This document shows positions 54,037 to 62,589 of a stretch of DNA of 64,000 nucleotides, one piece after another. Where the stretch lies: NCBI RefSeq assembly GCF_004362515.1, contig NZ_SNXU01000001.1, positions 5,022,001 through 5,086,000 on the forward strand. The letters run 5' to 3'. The notes below the pieces were generated by a model. The model was not told where the DNA came from. It made no database searches and saw only the letters and a list, made by a program, of their open reading frames with translations. The DNA is from Actinokineospora alba (GTDB lineage: Bacteria; Actinomycetota; Actinomycetes; Mycobacteriales; Pseudonocardiaceae). Position 1 is the first letter of the stretch; every line of letters begins with the position of its first letter. Made by a program: the position numbers and the translations under genes.

Positions 54037-55245
54037 TCAGATCCCTTCGCAGCGGCGCAGGACCGCAAGGAGTCGGTCGATCTCGTCGGGTGTGTTGTAG
54101 GCGTGCAGGCTCACCCGGACCGCGCGGTCGGTGTTGTCGCGGCCCGCCTGGCAGTGGCTGTCCGCGCGGACCATGATCCCTTCGTCGGCCAGCACGAATC
54201 CGAGGTCGTCCGACCGGACCTTGCGGTGCCGGAACGTCACGATCCCTTCCCGGCGCTGCACTTCGGACTCGGCGGTCAGGCTCTGCTGGCAGCCGAGGAC
54301 CGACACGTCGGCCATCCGGCTCAGGCCGTCGGTGAGGCGGACCCCGAGGGCCGTCGTCCACTCGCGGATGTTGGCGGGCCCTACGGTGTCGAGCCAGTCG
54401 AACGCGGCCTGCAGGCTGACGATGCCCGCGGTGTTCGGCGTTCCCGCCCAGCCACCGAGTTCGAACCGCGGACCACGCTTGTTGCGCGCCCACACCGCGC
54501 CGACTCCGGTCAGCGCGAGCATCTTGTGTCCGGAGAACACGACGAAGTCGACGTCGAGGTCGGCGACGGACACCGGCCCGTGGCCCACGCTCTGCGCCGC
54601 GTCCAGGCAGATCGGGACGTCCGGCCCGACGACGGCACGGATCCGGTGCACGTTCATGTTCGCGCCGTACACGTGGTGGACATGGGTCGCGGCCACGAAC
54701 TTGGTGCGCTCGTTGACGATGGCGGGCAGGGCGCGGTGGTCGTAGTCCCCGGACAGGGGATCCACCGGCATCGCCCGCACGGCGATCCGCACTCCCTGCT
54801 TGGCCAGGGCGTCCCGAACCTCGAGCCATGGCGTCAGGTTCGCCTGGTGGTCGCCGAAGGGGACGATGATCTCGTCGCCGTCGGTCAGCAGCCCCGGCAG
54901 CCAGTCCATCGCCACCGACCGCAGCCCGTGGCTGGTCCCGCTGACGAACTCCACGGACGACTCGAGGTCGTCATCGCCCAACGCCCGCTTGATCCGCTCC
55001 CGGACGGCGGCGACCCTGGCCCCGGTGCTGTTCGCCCACGGGTAGGACCCCCGCCCGACGTTCGCGTTCGTCGTGGAGAGGAACTCGGTGACAGCGTCGA
55101 GCACGGCCCTCGGCTTCTGCGCGGTGGCCGCACTGTCCAGATAGGCCAGTCCCGGATTCGCTGTCAGGATGGGAAAGTCCTCGCGCACCGCGAGCTGCCA
55201 GTCGCGCAGGCGGTCCAGCGGTGAGCTGTGAGTCAAGGTCGACAT
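54037..55245 (-). CDS. Class V aminotransferase / cysteine desulfurase-like protein
   Basis: 402 residues. Overall layout as in SufS/CsdA: GLAYLDSAATAQKPRAVLDA, FVSGTSHGLRSVAMDWLP, CLDAAQSVGHGPVSVADLDV, PLP lysine in VVFSGHKMLALTGVGAVWAR, and a C-terminal R-A-D-S-H-C-Q segment with a cysteine at the place of the SufS catalytic cysteine (R-T-G-H-H-C). It could be a true desulfurase or a family member with another PLP reaction. No suf genes are near. It lies 12 bp after the rhodanese-fusion gene. Confidence 0.87.
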   Translation of the reverse strand: MSTLTHSSPLDRLRDWQLAVREDFPILTANPGLAYLDSAATAQKPRAVLDAVTEFLSTTNANVGRGSYPWANSTGARVAAVRERIKRALGDDDLESSVEFVSGTSHGLRSVAMDWLPGLLTDGDEIIVPFGDHQANLTPWLEVRDALAKQGVRIAVRAMPVDPLSGDYDHRALPAIVNERTKFVAATHVHHVYGANMNVHRIRAVVGPDVPICLDAAQSVGHGPVSVADLDVDFVVFSGHKMLALTGVGAVWARNKRGPRFELGGWAGTPNTAGIVSLQAAFDWLDTVGPANIREWTTALGVRLTDGLSRMADVSVLGCQQSLTAESEVQRREGIVTFRHRKVRSDDLGFVLADEGIMVRADSHCQAGRDNTDRAVRVSLHAYNTPDEIDRLLAVLRRCEGI

Positions 55246-55257
55246 GGTTCGTCCCCC

Positions 55258-56577
55258 TCAGTCCCGCACCAGGGGCGCGCTCGCGTCGCGCCAAGCGACC
55301 ACGCCGCCGCGCAGGCTGCGCACATCCTTGTGGCCCATGCGGGTCAGCAGGGCGGCGTACCGCGCGGACTTCTCACCGACCGGGCACACCAGCAGCACCG
55401 GCTTGCTCGCGCCGAACGGGAGGCCGCCGTGCACCAGCTCGTCGAAGAGCTCGTCGACGATGTTCACCGAGTCCTCGATGTGCAGCGCCGCATAGGCGAA
55501 CGACCCACGCAGGTCCACGATGAGCGGGCGGGACTCGGCGATCCACTGCCGCGCCTGCGCGACGTCGACCGTCTTGGCCGCGGCGACCTCGGTCTCGGTC
55601 AGCGAGGCGACGGAATTGGCGCGGGCGGGCTGGTTGAGCAGCTCGGGTCGGCGCTGGCGGACGTAGCTCATGTAGCTCTCGACGCGGTCGCACACGATGA
55701 AGACCGCGGTCTTGCGCTCGGTGAGCGACTCGTCGATCGTCTTGAGGTAGCGGACGGCGCCGAAGTAGGCGGCGCCGCCGGTGGGTCCGCCGAGCATGCC
55801 GCACCGGCGGTTCAGCGTGAGCATCCCGTCGATGGCCTCCTGCGCGGTGACCGACTCGATGGTGTCGTAGGTGTTCGGGTCGAACAGGCCGACCTCGTTG
55901 ACCTCATCGATGTTGCGGATACCGGGGATGAAGTCGGACTTGTTCGCGACCAGGCCGACGATGTCCACCCCGGGGTTGTTCTCCCGCAAGGCCGCCGCCA
56001 CACCCGAGGACGAGCCCGCCGTGCCGACGCAGGCGATGAAGTGGTCCGGGCCGCGCCCGTCCAGGTCCTTGATGATCTCCGGCCCGGTGCCGCCGTGGTG
56101 CGCGTCCATGTTCAGCGGGTTGAAGTACTGGTCGGTGTGCAGGTAGCCGCTGCCCTCCTCGGAGAGCATCCGGTACATCCGGGTGAGCGGGTCCTCGGTG
56201 TCGGTGGGGTCCAGGCACTCCGTCTGGCCGGGCAGTTCCTCGATCTGGGCGCCCAGCAGCAGTAAGAGGTCCTTGATCTCCGGCACCTTCATGCGGTTCG
56301 TGACGCTCTTGAACGGCAGGCCGTTCATGGCGGCGATGACCGCGAGCGCCTTCGCGGTGTTGCCGCTGGAGAGCTCCACGATCGAGTCGCCCCGCTCGAC
56401 GGCCGCGGCCAGACCCGCCCGCGCCATATTCCAGGCGGGCCGGTCCTTGACCGAACCGAACGGATTCAGCATCTCCATCTTGGCGTAGAGGTCGATGTTG
56501 CGTAGACCGTGTACCTCGGGCGCCACGCGCACCAATGGCGTGTCACCGATGACCTCGGTAATGCTGTCGTATTTCAT
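55258..56577 (-). CDS. Cysteine-synthase-like PLP enzyme fused to a rhodanese domain
   Basis: 439 residues from the ATG at 56577. Residues about 1-310 form a fold type II PLP enzyme: IGDTPLVRVAPEVHGLRNID, PLP lysine in NPFGSVKDRPAWNMARAG, SSGNTAKALAVIAAMNG and GTAGSSSGVAAALRENNPGV. Residues about 335-439 form a rhodanese domain (IVDLRGSFAYAALHIEDSVN) with active loop C-P-V-G-E-K-S, so the persulfide cysteine is present. SbnA/CysK relatives use O-phosphoserine or O-acetylserine. The fusion suggests sulfur transfer or regulation linked to the beta-replacement reaction. Overlaps the decarboxylase gene by 4 bp. Confidence 0.9.
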   Translation of the reverse strand: MKYDSITEVIGDTPLVRVAPEVHGLRNIDLYAKMEMLNPFGSVKDRPAWNMARAGLAAAVERGDSIVELSSGNTAKALAVIAAMNGLPFKSVTNRMKVPEIKDLLLLLGAQIEELPGQTECLDPTDTEDPLTRMYRMLSEEGSGYLHTDQYFNPLNMDAHHGGTGPEIIKDLDGRGPDHFIACVGTAGSSSGVAAALRENNPGVDIVGLVANKSDFIPGIRNIDEVNEVGLFDPNTYDTIESVTAQEAIDGMLTLNRRCGMLGGPTGGAAYFGAVRYLKTIDESLTERKTAVFIVCDRVESYMSYVRQRRPELLNQPARANSVASLTETEVAAAKTVDVAQARQWIAESRPLIVDLRGSFAYAALHIEDSVNIVDELFDELVHGGLPFGASKPVLLVCPVGEKSARYAALLTRMGHKDVRSLRGGVVAWRDASAPLVRD

Positions 56578-58025
56578 GCTCGGCTGCCCTTCGTCGGCCA
56601 GTACTCTTCGTCGAGACACCATTGCCACGTTCCCTGGTCCCGGAACATCGCGACCTTGCGGGCGATCGGCTGCATCAGCGCGTGGTCGGCCGCGAAATCC
56701 ATGAAGTATCCGGCGGTGTTCGGGAATACGAGCAGATCGCCTGGTGCGGGCGAATGGGGCAGGAATACTTTCCTGCGGGTGATCAAATCGTCTTCCAGGC
56801 ATAGGTTGCCGGACAGATAGACACCGGTGGGCTGATCAGTCCCGGCCGTTCCGGCGGCCTTGATCAGGATTGGGTCCATCATGACCGCGTGCTCTTCCAT
56901 GCTGATGTCGCGCGAATTCGCGCCGATCCGAACCAGCACGTCGCCGGACAATGTCCGGCGCACCTCCTCGACCTTCGCCAGGGTCATGCCGCACTGGTCG
57001 ACCAGGGCACGGCCCGGTTCGACGTGCAGGTCGTAGAGGTTCTCCAGCAGCAGCGTCGCCAGCGGCCTGCGCAGCGACGGCGCCTCCCGGGACAGCAGTT
57101 CGTCGAGGTAGCGCTCGCCGGCCACCGGCCGGTGACTCGGGTACAGCCCCAGGGCGCCGCGCAGCGTCCCCGCCTCGGCTCGCAGTCCGTAGCCGTGGTT
57201 CTGCCAGGTCAGCGCAGGGCGGGTACCGAGCACGGCGTTGCTCAGCTCGGTGGTGTAGCGCTCCCAGTCGGCCTGCTCGGCTAGGTAGTTCGCGCCGTAG
57301 CCGCCACCGATGTCCACCGCGGTCGGAGTGAAGCCGCGCTGGACGCACTCCCGCATCGCGTGCAGGCAGCCCTCCAGCGCGAGCGCCTTCTCCGGCAGCC
57401 CGTTGGTGTCGAGGTGGTAGGCCACCCCGACCAGGTCGAAGGTGTCGCGGTGCTTCTCCACGACGTCGAGCAGGTCGCCGATCTGCCGCACGTGCGAGCC
57501 GAACCGGCTCGGCCTGCTGAGCACGGTCACCCCGGTGGACTCGAACGCCGACAGCCGCAGCATGACGCGCACCCGAGGCAGCGGGTGCCGGGCCGTCAGC
57601 TCGCCGAGTTGGACGAGCTCCTCCCGGGAATCGACGTTGACCAGCGCGCCACAGCGCGCGGCCAGCCACAGGAACTCCGTGTTCTTCGGCCCGGTCGCCA
57701 TGATCCGGTCACCGGAGAAGCCCGCGGCGAGCACGTGCCGCAGCTCCTCCAGCGAGGCGACGTCGACGCCGGTCTCGCTCGCCGCGAGCTCCCGGATCAG
57801 CGCGGTCGACCGGTTCGCCTTGTGTGCGAAATACACCTCCCCGGTCAGGTGGTGTTTCCGGTATACCTCCCGGTATTTCTCGGAGTTGTCGACGATCTGG
57901 TGTGGCACCAGCACGTTGAGTGGTGAACCGAGCGCGTCGACCATGCGGGACAGCATCTCGGTTTCGCCGATGATTTCCCGCACGGATTCGCCCAAGCGCG
58001 CCCGCAAGTACAAGTCCGTAGACAA
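56574..58025 (-). CDS. Fold type III PLP-dependent decarboxylase (LysA/SbnH-like)
   Basis: 483 residues from the TTG at 58025, chosen because AGGGGG lies six bases upstream; an in-frame ATG at 58079 lacks an SD. PLP lysine in VYFAHKANRSTALIRELAAS, TGVDVASLEELRHVLAAGF, GVAYHLDTNGL (in place of the usual F-H-V-G-S), VDIGGGYGANYLAEQADWER and a C-terminal GNLCLEDDLITRRKVFLPHS with the substrate-binding cysteine region. The family includes diaminopimelate decarboxylase and the citryl-diaminopropionate decarboxylase SbnH of staphyloferrin B. First gene of the five-gene operon. Confidence 0.85.
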   Translation of the reverse strand: MSTDLYLRARLGESVREIIGETEMLSRMVDALGSPLNVLVPHQIVDNSEKYREVYRKHHLTGEVYFAHKANRSTALIRELAASETGVDVASLEELRHVLAAGFSGDRIMATGPKNTEFLWLAARCGALVNVDSREELVQLGELTARHPLPRVRVMLRLSAFESTGVTVLSRPSRFGSHVRQIGDLLDVVEKHRDTFDLVGVAYHLDTNGLPEKALALEGCLHAMRECVQRGFTPTAVDIGGGYGANYLAEQADWERYTTELSNAVLGTRPALTWQNHGYGLRAEAGTLRGALGLYPSHRPVAGERYLDELLSREAPSLRRPLATLLLENLYDLHVEPGRALVDQCGMTLAKVEEVRRTLSGDVLVRIGANSRDISMEEHAVMMDPILIKAAGTAGTDQPTGVYLSGNLCLEDDLITRRKVFLPHSPAPGDLLVFPNTAGYFMDFAADHALMQPIARKVAMFRDQGTWQWCLDEEYWPTKGSRA

Positions 58026-58371
58026 ACAAAGCCCCCTGTTCGAACACCACGTGATCAGACCTCGGCGGCTGCCGCGCATCGCGCAGGCGGTCTATTCGGC
58101 CCCCCGAAAACAACCGTCTCGCCAAGTCATCCGAAATCTAGCACGACTCGACCAGGCGGGGAGCGGATTACGCCGAATGTCCCGTCATTCGCGACCGGGA
58201 CTGGTCCGGTCAGTCGAATCGATTCCATATCCTGATAGGCGCACATATGCATTTGTTTATATGTCGTGTGCCGTGCCTTGGGTAAACGTTATTCGTCCGG
58301 CCGAAGAATGCGCGATGGACCGGACTTTCGCTGCCGGGAGGCAGGGAAGGCCGGTCCACCGCCCGCTCGCG
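58026..58371. other. 346-bp leader/promoter region of the biosynthetic operon
   Basis: Lies between the MFS gene end and the decarboxylase start, both on the minus strand. It contains an AT-rich stretch at 58235-58290 (with CATATGCATTTGTTTATATG at 58244-58263), suited to a promoter, and the MFS terminator hairpin. No sequence as close to a Zur box as that at 59705 was seen here. No gene seen. Confidence 0.55.
58317..58357 (-). terminator. Hairpin after the MFS transporter gene
   Basis: Outer arms GGACCGG (58317-58323) and CCGGTCC (58351-58357) enclose a smaller stem CTGCC/GGCAG. It lies 15 bp past the MFS stop codon on the minus strand, so transcription of the MFS gene may end before the biosynthetic operon. 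Confidence 0.5.
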
Positions 58372-59643
58372 TCAGCCCACGTGCTCGGTCTCCGGGGTGA
58401 CCTGCTCCTTCGACGGCATCTCACGCAGTCGCGGGATGCGCGAGAGCAGCACCGGCACCGCGGCGAGCAGGAAGGCGAAGGCCGCCACCCAGAGACCCGC
58501 GCGCAGTCCGAGCGCGCCGCCGATCACGCCGCCCGCGATGGCGCCGGTCGTGCCGATGCCCCACATCAGGGTGCGCATGCCCGCGGTCATCCGGCCCATC
58601 AGCTCCTGCGGCGTGACCGCCTGCCGCAGGCTGACACCGGCCACATTGGACACCGCCAGGCCCGCGCGCATCAGGAAGAACCCGGTTGTCACGGTGATGA
58701 CGACCAGCAGGTCCGGGCCCGTCACCGCGGGGATGAGCAAGGGCCCGCCGTAGCCGATGACCACCGCGACCAGGTAGACCCGGCCGAACGGGTACCGCTT
58801 CACCAGGGTGGCGGCGAACGAGGCGCCGAGCAGGCCGCCGACGGCGCTCATGGCGACGATCAGGCCGATCAGCCCGGGGCCGAAGTGCAGGTCGCGGACG
58901 GCGTAGATGACGAACAGCGTCTCGACGAACATGTAGCAGAAGTTGAACGCGGCCCCGGTGACCGCGAGCACGCGCAGGTACTTCTGCCGCACGATGAAGC
59001 TGATGCCCTCGGCGATCTCCTTGCCGATGTGCCGCTTCGCCGACGGCCGCACGTCCTCGGGCACCCGGATGGACCACAGGCAGGCGACCGAGACGAGGTA
59101 GGAGAAGGCGTTGGCGACCAGCGCGAACGGCGCGGTGAACACCTGCACGAGCAGGCCGCCGAGGCCGGGGCCCGCGAACTCGGCGGCGGACGAACTGGCC
59201 GCCACCCGGCCGTTCGCCGAGACCAGGTGCTCCTGGCTGACGATGACGGGCACGTAGGACAGCCAGCACACCTCGAAGAGCACCGTGCACACGCCGATGC
59301 CGAGCACGATGGCCGCCAGGAGCGGCAGGGTCAGCGCGTCCATGACGGCCAGGAGTGGGACCAGGCCGACGAGTGCCGCCCGGATGGCGTTCGCGTAGAT
59401 CATCAGCGGCCGCTTCGGCCTGCGGTCGGCGAGCACGCCGAACGGCAGCGCCAGGAACAGGAACGGCAGGAAGGCGAACGAGCGCAGCACCCCGAGTTCC
59501 TCGGGGGAGACCTGCAGAGCGAGGACGGCCGTGAGCGGCAGGGCCAGGTTGGTCACCTGGACGCCGAACAGCGAGACCGTCTCGCCTAACCAGAACCTGG
59601 TGAAGTTCTTGTTGTGCCGTAAGGAAGTAGCTGCTGTCGTCAT
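58372..59643 (-). CDS. Major facilitator superfamily exporter
   Basis: 423 residues from the ATG at 59643. About twelve membrane helices; the loop after helix 2 reads FGVLADRRPKRPLM (the MFS G-x-x-x-D-R-x-G-R-R-type motif). This is the MFS_3/enterobactin-exporter (EntS-like) subgroup pattern with a short N terminus NKNFTRFWLGETVSLFGVQV. It is located between the biosynthetic operon and the divergent ABC importer, which fits export of the locus product. Confidence 0.93.
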   Translation of the reverse strand: MTTAATSLRHNKNFTRFWLGETVSLFGVQVTNLALPLTAVLALQVSPEELGVLRSFAFLPFLFLALPFGVLADRRPKRPLMIYANAIRAALVGLVPLLAVMDALTLPLLAAIVLGIGVCTVLFEVCWLSYVPVIVSQEHLVSANGRVAASSSAAEFAGPGLGGLLVQVFTAPFALVANAFSYLVSVACLWSIRVPEDVRPSAKRHIGKEIAEGISFIVRQKYLRVLAVTGAAFNFCYMFVETLFVIYAVRDLHFGPGLIGLIVAMSAVGGLLGASFAATLVKRYPFGRVYLVAVVIGYGGPLLIPAVTGPDLLVVITVTTGFFLMRAGLAVSNVAGVSLRQAVTPQELMGRMTAGMRTLMWGIGTTGAIAGGVIGGALGLRAGLWVAAFAFLLAAVPVLLSRIPRLREMPSKEQVTPETEHVG

Positions 59644-59700
59644 CCCAACCTCACTCACCGGAGCCCCCGCGGGGCGAGCTTGTCGACGGAGGCTAACACG

Positions 59701-59719
59701 GACAATGACAACCATTGTC
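59701..59719. promoter_or_regulatory. Zur-box-like dyad in the exporter/importer divergent promoter
   Basis: The sequence GACAATGACAACCATTGTC holds the 15-mer ATGACAACCATTGTC (59705-59719). This agrees at 12 of 15 positions with the actinobacterial Zur-type sequence ATGAAAATCATTTTC as I recall it, including the dyad GACAA-N3-TTGTC. It is 58 bp before the MFS start codon (minus) and about 125 bp before the importer start. Zinc control is inferred only. Confidence 0.5.
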
Positions 59720-59772
59720 GCGTTTGCGAGAATCAATGGATCATCATGGGGGTGCTTATTGAAAACGGTTAC

Positions 59773-59786
59773 CCTTAGCGCTAAGG
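59773..59786. promoter_or_regulatory. Perfect 14-bp palindrome CCTTAGCGCTAAGG
   Basis: Lies 56 bp upstream of the ATG of the importer binding protein, just after a sequence TTGAAAACGGTTACC that weakly resembles a second Zur-like half site. Candidate operator for an unidentified regulator. Confidence 0.45.
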
Positions 59787-59842
59787 TCACCGCCGCGATG
59801 ACGGGATCGATGCCGGCGGGTGCCGGAGGGTGGGGAGTCAAC

Positions 59843-61522
59843 ATGCGTTTCAGGGGTGCGGCGACCGCGTTGGGTGGCGCCTTCGTCGCCGCCACGGTGG
59901 CCTTATCGGGCTGCGCGACGGGCGGACCGGCCACCGCGCAAGGCGAGCGGGCGGGCGGCGATCGGCCGCAGGTGAACGCCCAGCCGCGGTCCGCGCTGCG
60001 CGACGGGGGTGACCTGCGCGTCCCGATCGACGCGCTGCCCACCAACTACAACCCCAAGCAGGTCAACGGCGCCCGGGTGGTGAACTACCAGATCGCCGAG
60101 GCGATCCTGCCGACCGCGTTCGTCGACGGTGCCGACGGGGTGCCGGTGCTGAACCGGAACTTCTTCGACAAGGCCGAGATCGTCGCCACCGCGCCGCAGG
60201 TCGTCCGCTACACCATCGCCGCCGACGCGGTGTGGAGCAACGGAAGGCCGCTCAGCTGGGAGGATCTGCGGGGGCACTGGCGCGCGCTCAAGGGCGAGGA
60301 CACCCGCTACGAGGTCAACAACCACGTCGGGTACCAGGACGTGGCGAGCGTGGAGCGCGGCGCATCCGACAAGGAGGCGGTCCTCACCTTCACCCGCCCG
60401 TACGCCGACTGGCCGGGCCTGTTCCGGCCGCTGGTGCCCAAGGAGCTGACCGAGAGCCCCGAGGTGTTCAACAAGGGCTGGCTCACCGGACCGACGGTGA
60501 CCTCGGGCCCGTTCGAGCTCGCGGCCATCGACGCCACCGCCAAGACGATCACCTTGCGGCGCAACGCCAAGTGGTGGCGTGAGCAGCCGCCGCTGGACCG
60601 GGTGATCTTCCGGGTGCTCGCCCCGGCCGCGCGGGCCGACGAACTGGCCAACCGCGGCATCGACATCTACCCGATCGGCGCGGACCTCGACCTGTTCACC
60701 CGGGCGTCGAACATTCCCGGTGTGGAGATCCGCCAGGCCACGGAGCGGCGGGCGGGCCAGCTGACGTTCAACGGCGGTGAAGGCGCGCTGCTGAGCGACG
60801 AGGCGCTGCGCACGACCATCGCCAGGGGCATCGATCCCCAGGCGGTCACCACGGTGCTCGTCGGCCCGATGGTGCGCGGGGCGAAGGCCGTGGGCAACCA
60901 CGTCCTCCCGCCCGGATACGCGGGCTACAAGGACAATTCGAGTGTCGCCCCGTTCGACGCGAACGCGGCCAAGGCCAAGCTCGACGAGCTCGGCTGGAAG
61001 CTGGAAGGCAAGTTCCGGGCCAAGGGCGGCAAACCGTTGAGCCTGCGGTTCGTGGTCGCGGCCACGCCCACCGGGCGCACGGTATCCGGCTTGATCGCCG
61101 AGCAGCTCGCGGCCATCGGCGTCGAGGCGAAGGTCGAGAGCGTGCCCGCCGAGCGCTTCCACGACACGTACCTGCTGCCGGGCAACTTCGACCTCATCGC
61201 CTTCGACTGGACCAAGTCGCCGTACCCGATCTCGCATGACCGTCCGGTGTTCCAGCAGCCGGTCGGCACGAAGTACGGCAACAACTTCGGCCGAGTCCAC
61301 ATCCCGGGGATCGAGGCGCTCTACGACCGGGCCATCGCCGAACTGGACCCGGCCAAGCGCGACGCGCTGGCCAACGAGATCGACGTGTTGGCCTGGCGGC
61401 ACGCCCACCACCTGCCCCTCTACCCGGAGTCCGGCGCGTACGCGGTGCGCAAGGACCTCGCCAACTACGGCGCTCGCGGTCTGGGCGCCTATGGATTCGC
61501 CACGGCCGGATTCCTTAAGTGA
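59843..61522 (+). CDS. Opp/Dpp-type ABC transporter substrate-binding lipoprotein
   Basis: 559 residues from the ATG at 59843, with GGGGAG six bases upstream. Lipoprotein signal with lipobox L-S-G-C. Family 5 binding protein (peptide/nickel/opine type): GGDLRVPIDALPTNYNPKQV, DAVWSNGRPLSWEDLRGHWR, TSGPFELAAIDATAKTITLR and DLIAFDWTKSPYPISHDRPV. The family includes binding proteins for opine metallophores such as staphylopine (CntA). A rare TTA leucine codon lies in the signal peptide (59903-59905). First gene of an importer operon that continues past the window. Confidence 0.92.
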   Translation: MRFRGAATALGGAFVAATVALSGCATGGPATAQGERAGGDRPQVNAQPRSALRDGGDLRVPIDALPTNYNPKQVNGARVVNYQIAEAILPTAFVDGADGVPVLNRNFFDKAEIVATAPQVVRYTIAADAVWSNGRPLSWEDLRGHWRALKGEDTRYEVNNHVGYQDVASVERGASDKEAVLTFTRPYADWPGLFRPLVPKELTESPEVFNKGWLTGPTVTSGPFELAAIDATAKTITLRRNAKWWREQPPLDRVIFRVLAPAARADELANRGIDIYPIGADLDLFTRASNIPGVEIRQATERRAGQLTFNGGEGALLSDEALRTTIARGIDPQAVTTVLVGPMVRGAKAVGNHVLPPGYAGYKDNSSVAPFDANAAKAKLDELGWKLEGKFRAKGGKPLSLRFVVAATPTGRTVSGLIAEQLAAIGVEAKVESVPAERFHDTYLLPGNFDLIAFDWTKSPYPISHDRPVFQQPVGTKYGNNFGRVHIPGIEALYDRAIAELDPAKRDALANEIDVLAWRHAHHLPLYPESGAYAVRKDLANYGARGLGAYGFATAGFLK

Positions 61523-62589
61523 CCGTCGTCGACGACGACCAGGACACTCGCGCTCGCGCGCCTGCCGTGGTCGCGGCGCGCAAGCGCGAGTGGCCGCAGG
61601 GCCGGATGGGCGGGCGACTGGTCATCCGCCTGTCCGGCTGGCTCGCGCTGTGCGTGGCGGCGACCTTCCTGACCTACGCCGTCGCCTCGTTGAGCTTCGA
61701 CCCGCTCGCCGAACTGCGCTCGACGCAGCCTCCGACGCCCCAGGCCGTCCTTGACGCGCGGGCGTCGGCGCTGGGGCTCGATCAGCCGATCCCGCTGCGC
61801 TTCCTTGGGTGGCTGTCCGGGGCGGTCACCGGCGACTTCGGGGTGACCGTGGCGGGCAACGACATCGCCGACGAGGTGTGGCGGCGGGCGGGCACCAGCC
61901 TGCGCCTGTTCGTCCCCGGCAGCGTGCTGGCCGTTGTCTTCGGTATCGCGTTCGGCATTTGGGGCGCGGTGCGCGCGGGGCGGATCTCGGACCGGGTCTC
62001 GATGGTCACGTCACTGGTCCTGCTGGCCATCCCGGTGTTCGTGCTCGGCACCGTCCTCAAACTGTTGTGGCTGCCCGTCAACGACGCCGCGGGCACCGAC
62101 CTGCTCCCGTTCTCCGGGGAGACCACGCCCGGTGCCGACCTGTCCGGCTGGGCCGCTTTCGGCGACCGGGTGCGGCACCTGGTGCTGCCCACGATCACCA
62201 TCGCGTTGCCGCAGATCGCCTTCTACAGCCGCTACCAGCGCGCGGCCATGCTGGAGGTGCTGCACAGCGACTTCCTCCGCGCGGCGCGGGCCAAGGGGCT
62301 TCGCCGCGGCCAGGCCGTGCTGTGGCACGGCCTGCGCATGGCGCTGATCCCGATGACCGCGCTGGTCGCGTTCAGCTTCGGGCTGCACCTGGCGGGTGGT
62401 GTCTTCACCGAGCGGATCTTCGGCTGGCACGGCCTTGGCGACTGGATGCTGGCGAGCATCCACGACCAGGACGCCATGGTGGTGGCCACGACGACCCTGC
62501 TGATGGCGGTGCTCGTGGTCGTCGTCGGCTGGATCGCCGACCTGGCCTTGGTGCTGCTCGACCCACGCGTGCGCGGGGGACGCTCATGA
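61519..62589 (+). CDS. Opp/Dpp-type ABC transporter permease (DppB-like)
   Basis: 356 residues from a GTG overlapping the binding-protein stop. An N-terminal cytoplasmic tail (about 35 residues, basic) precedes six membrane helices. Seen: GWLALCVAATFLTYAVASLS, LDQPIPLRFLGWLSGAVTGD, LPTITIALPQIAFYSRYQRA and the EAA loop LHSDFLRAARAKGLRRGQAV. The DppB layout with the large external loop is kept. The stop overlaps the next permease by 4 bp. Confidence 0.94.
   Translation: MTVVDDDQDTRARAPAVVAARKREWPQGRMGGRLVIRLSGWLALCVAATFLTYAVASLSFDPLAELRSTQPPTPQAVLDARASALGLDQPIPLRFLGWLSGAVTGDFGVTVAGNDIADEVWRRAGTSLRLFVPGSVLAVVFGIAFGIWGAVRAGRISDRVSMVTSLVLLAIPVFVLGTVLKLLWLPVNDAAGTDLLPFSGETTPGADLSGWAAFGDRVRHLVLPTITIALPQIAFYSRYQRAAMLEVLHSDFLRAARAKGLRRGQAVLWHGLRMALIPMTALVAFSFGLHLAGGVFTERIFGWHGLGDWMLASIHDQDAMVVATTTLLMAVLVVVVGWIADLALVLLDPRVRGGRS

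Noticed and set aside
53833..58025. Assignment of the operon to known diaminopropionate-containing products (staphyloferrin B, dapdiamide) or to EDDS
   Set aside because: No SbnB-like dehydrogenase, NIS synthetase, NRPS or lyase gene is present beside the SbnA/SbnH-like genes, so the known pathways do not fit as a whole.
58209..58300. Possible Zur box upstream of the biosynthetic operon
   Set aside because: The AT-rich segment contains ATATGCATTTGTTTATATG but no dyad close to the Zur pattern. It was kept only as a likely promoter region.
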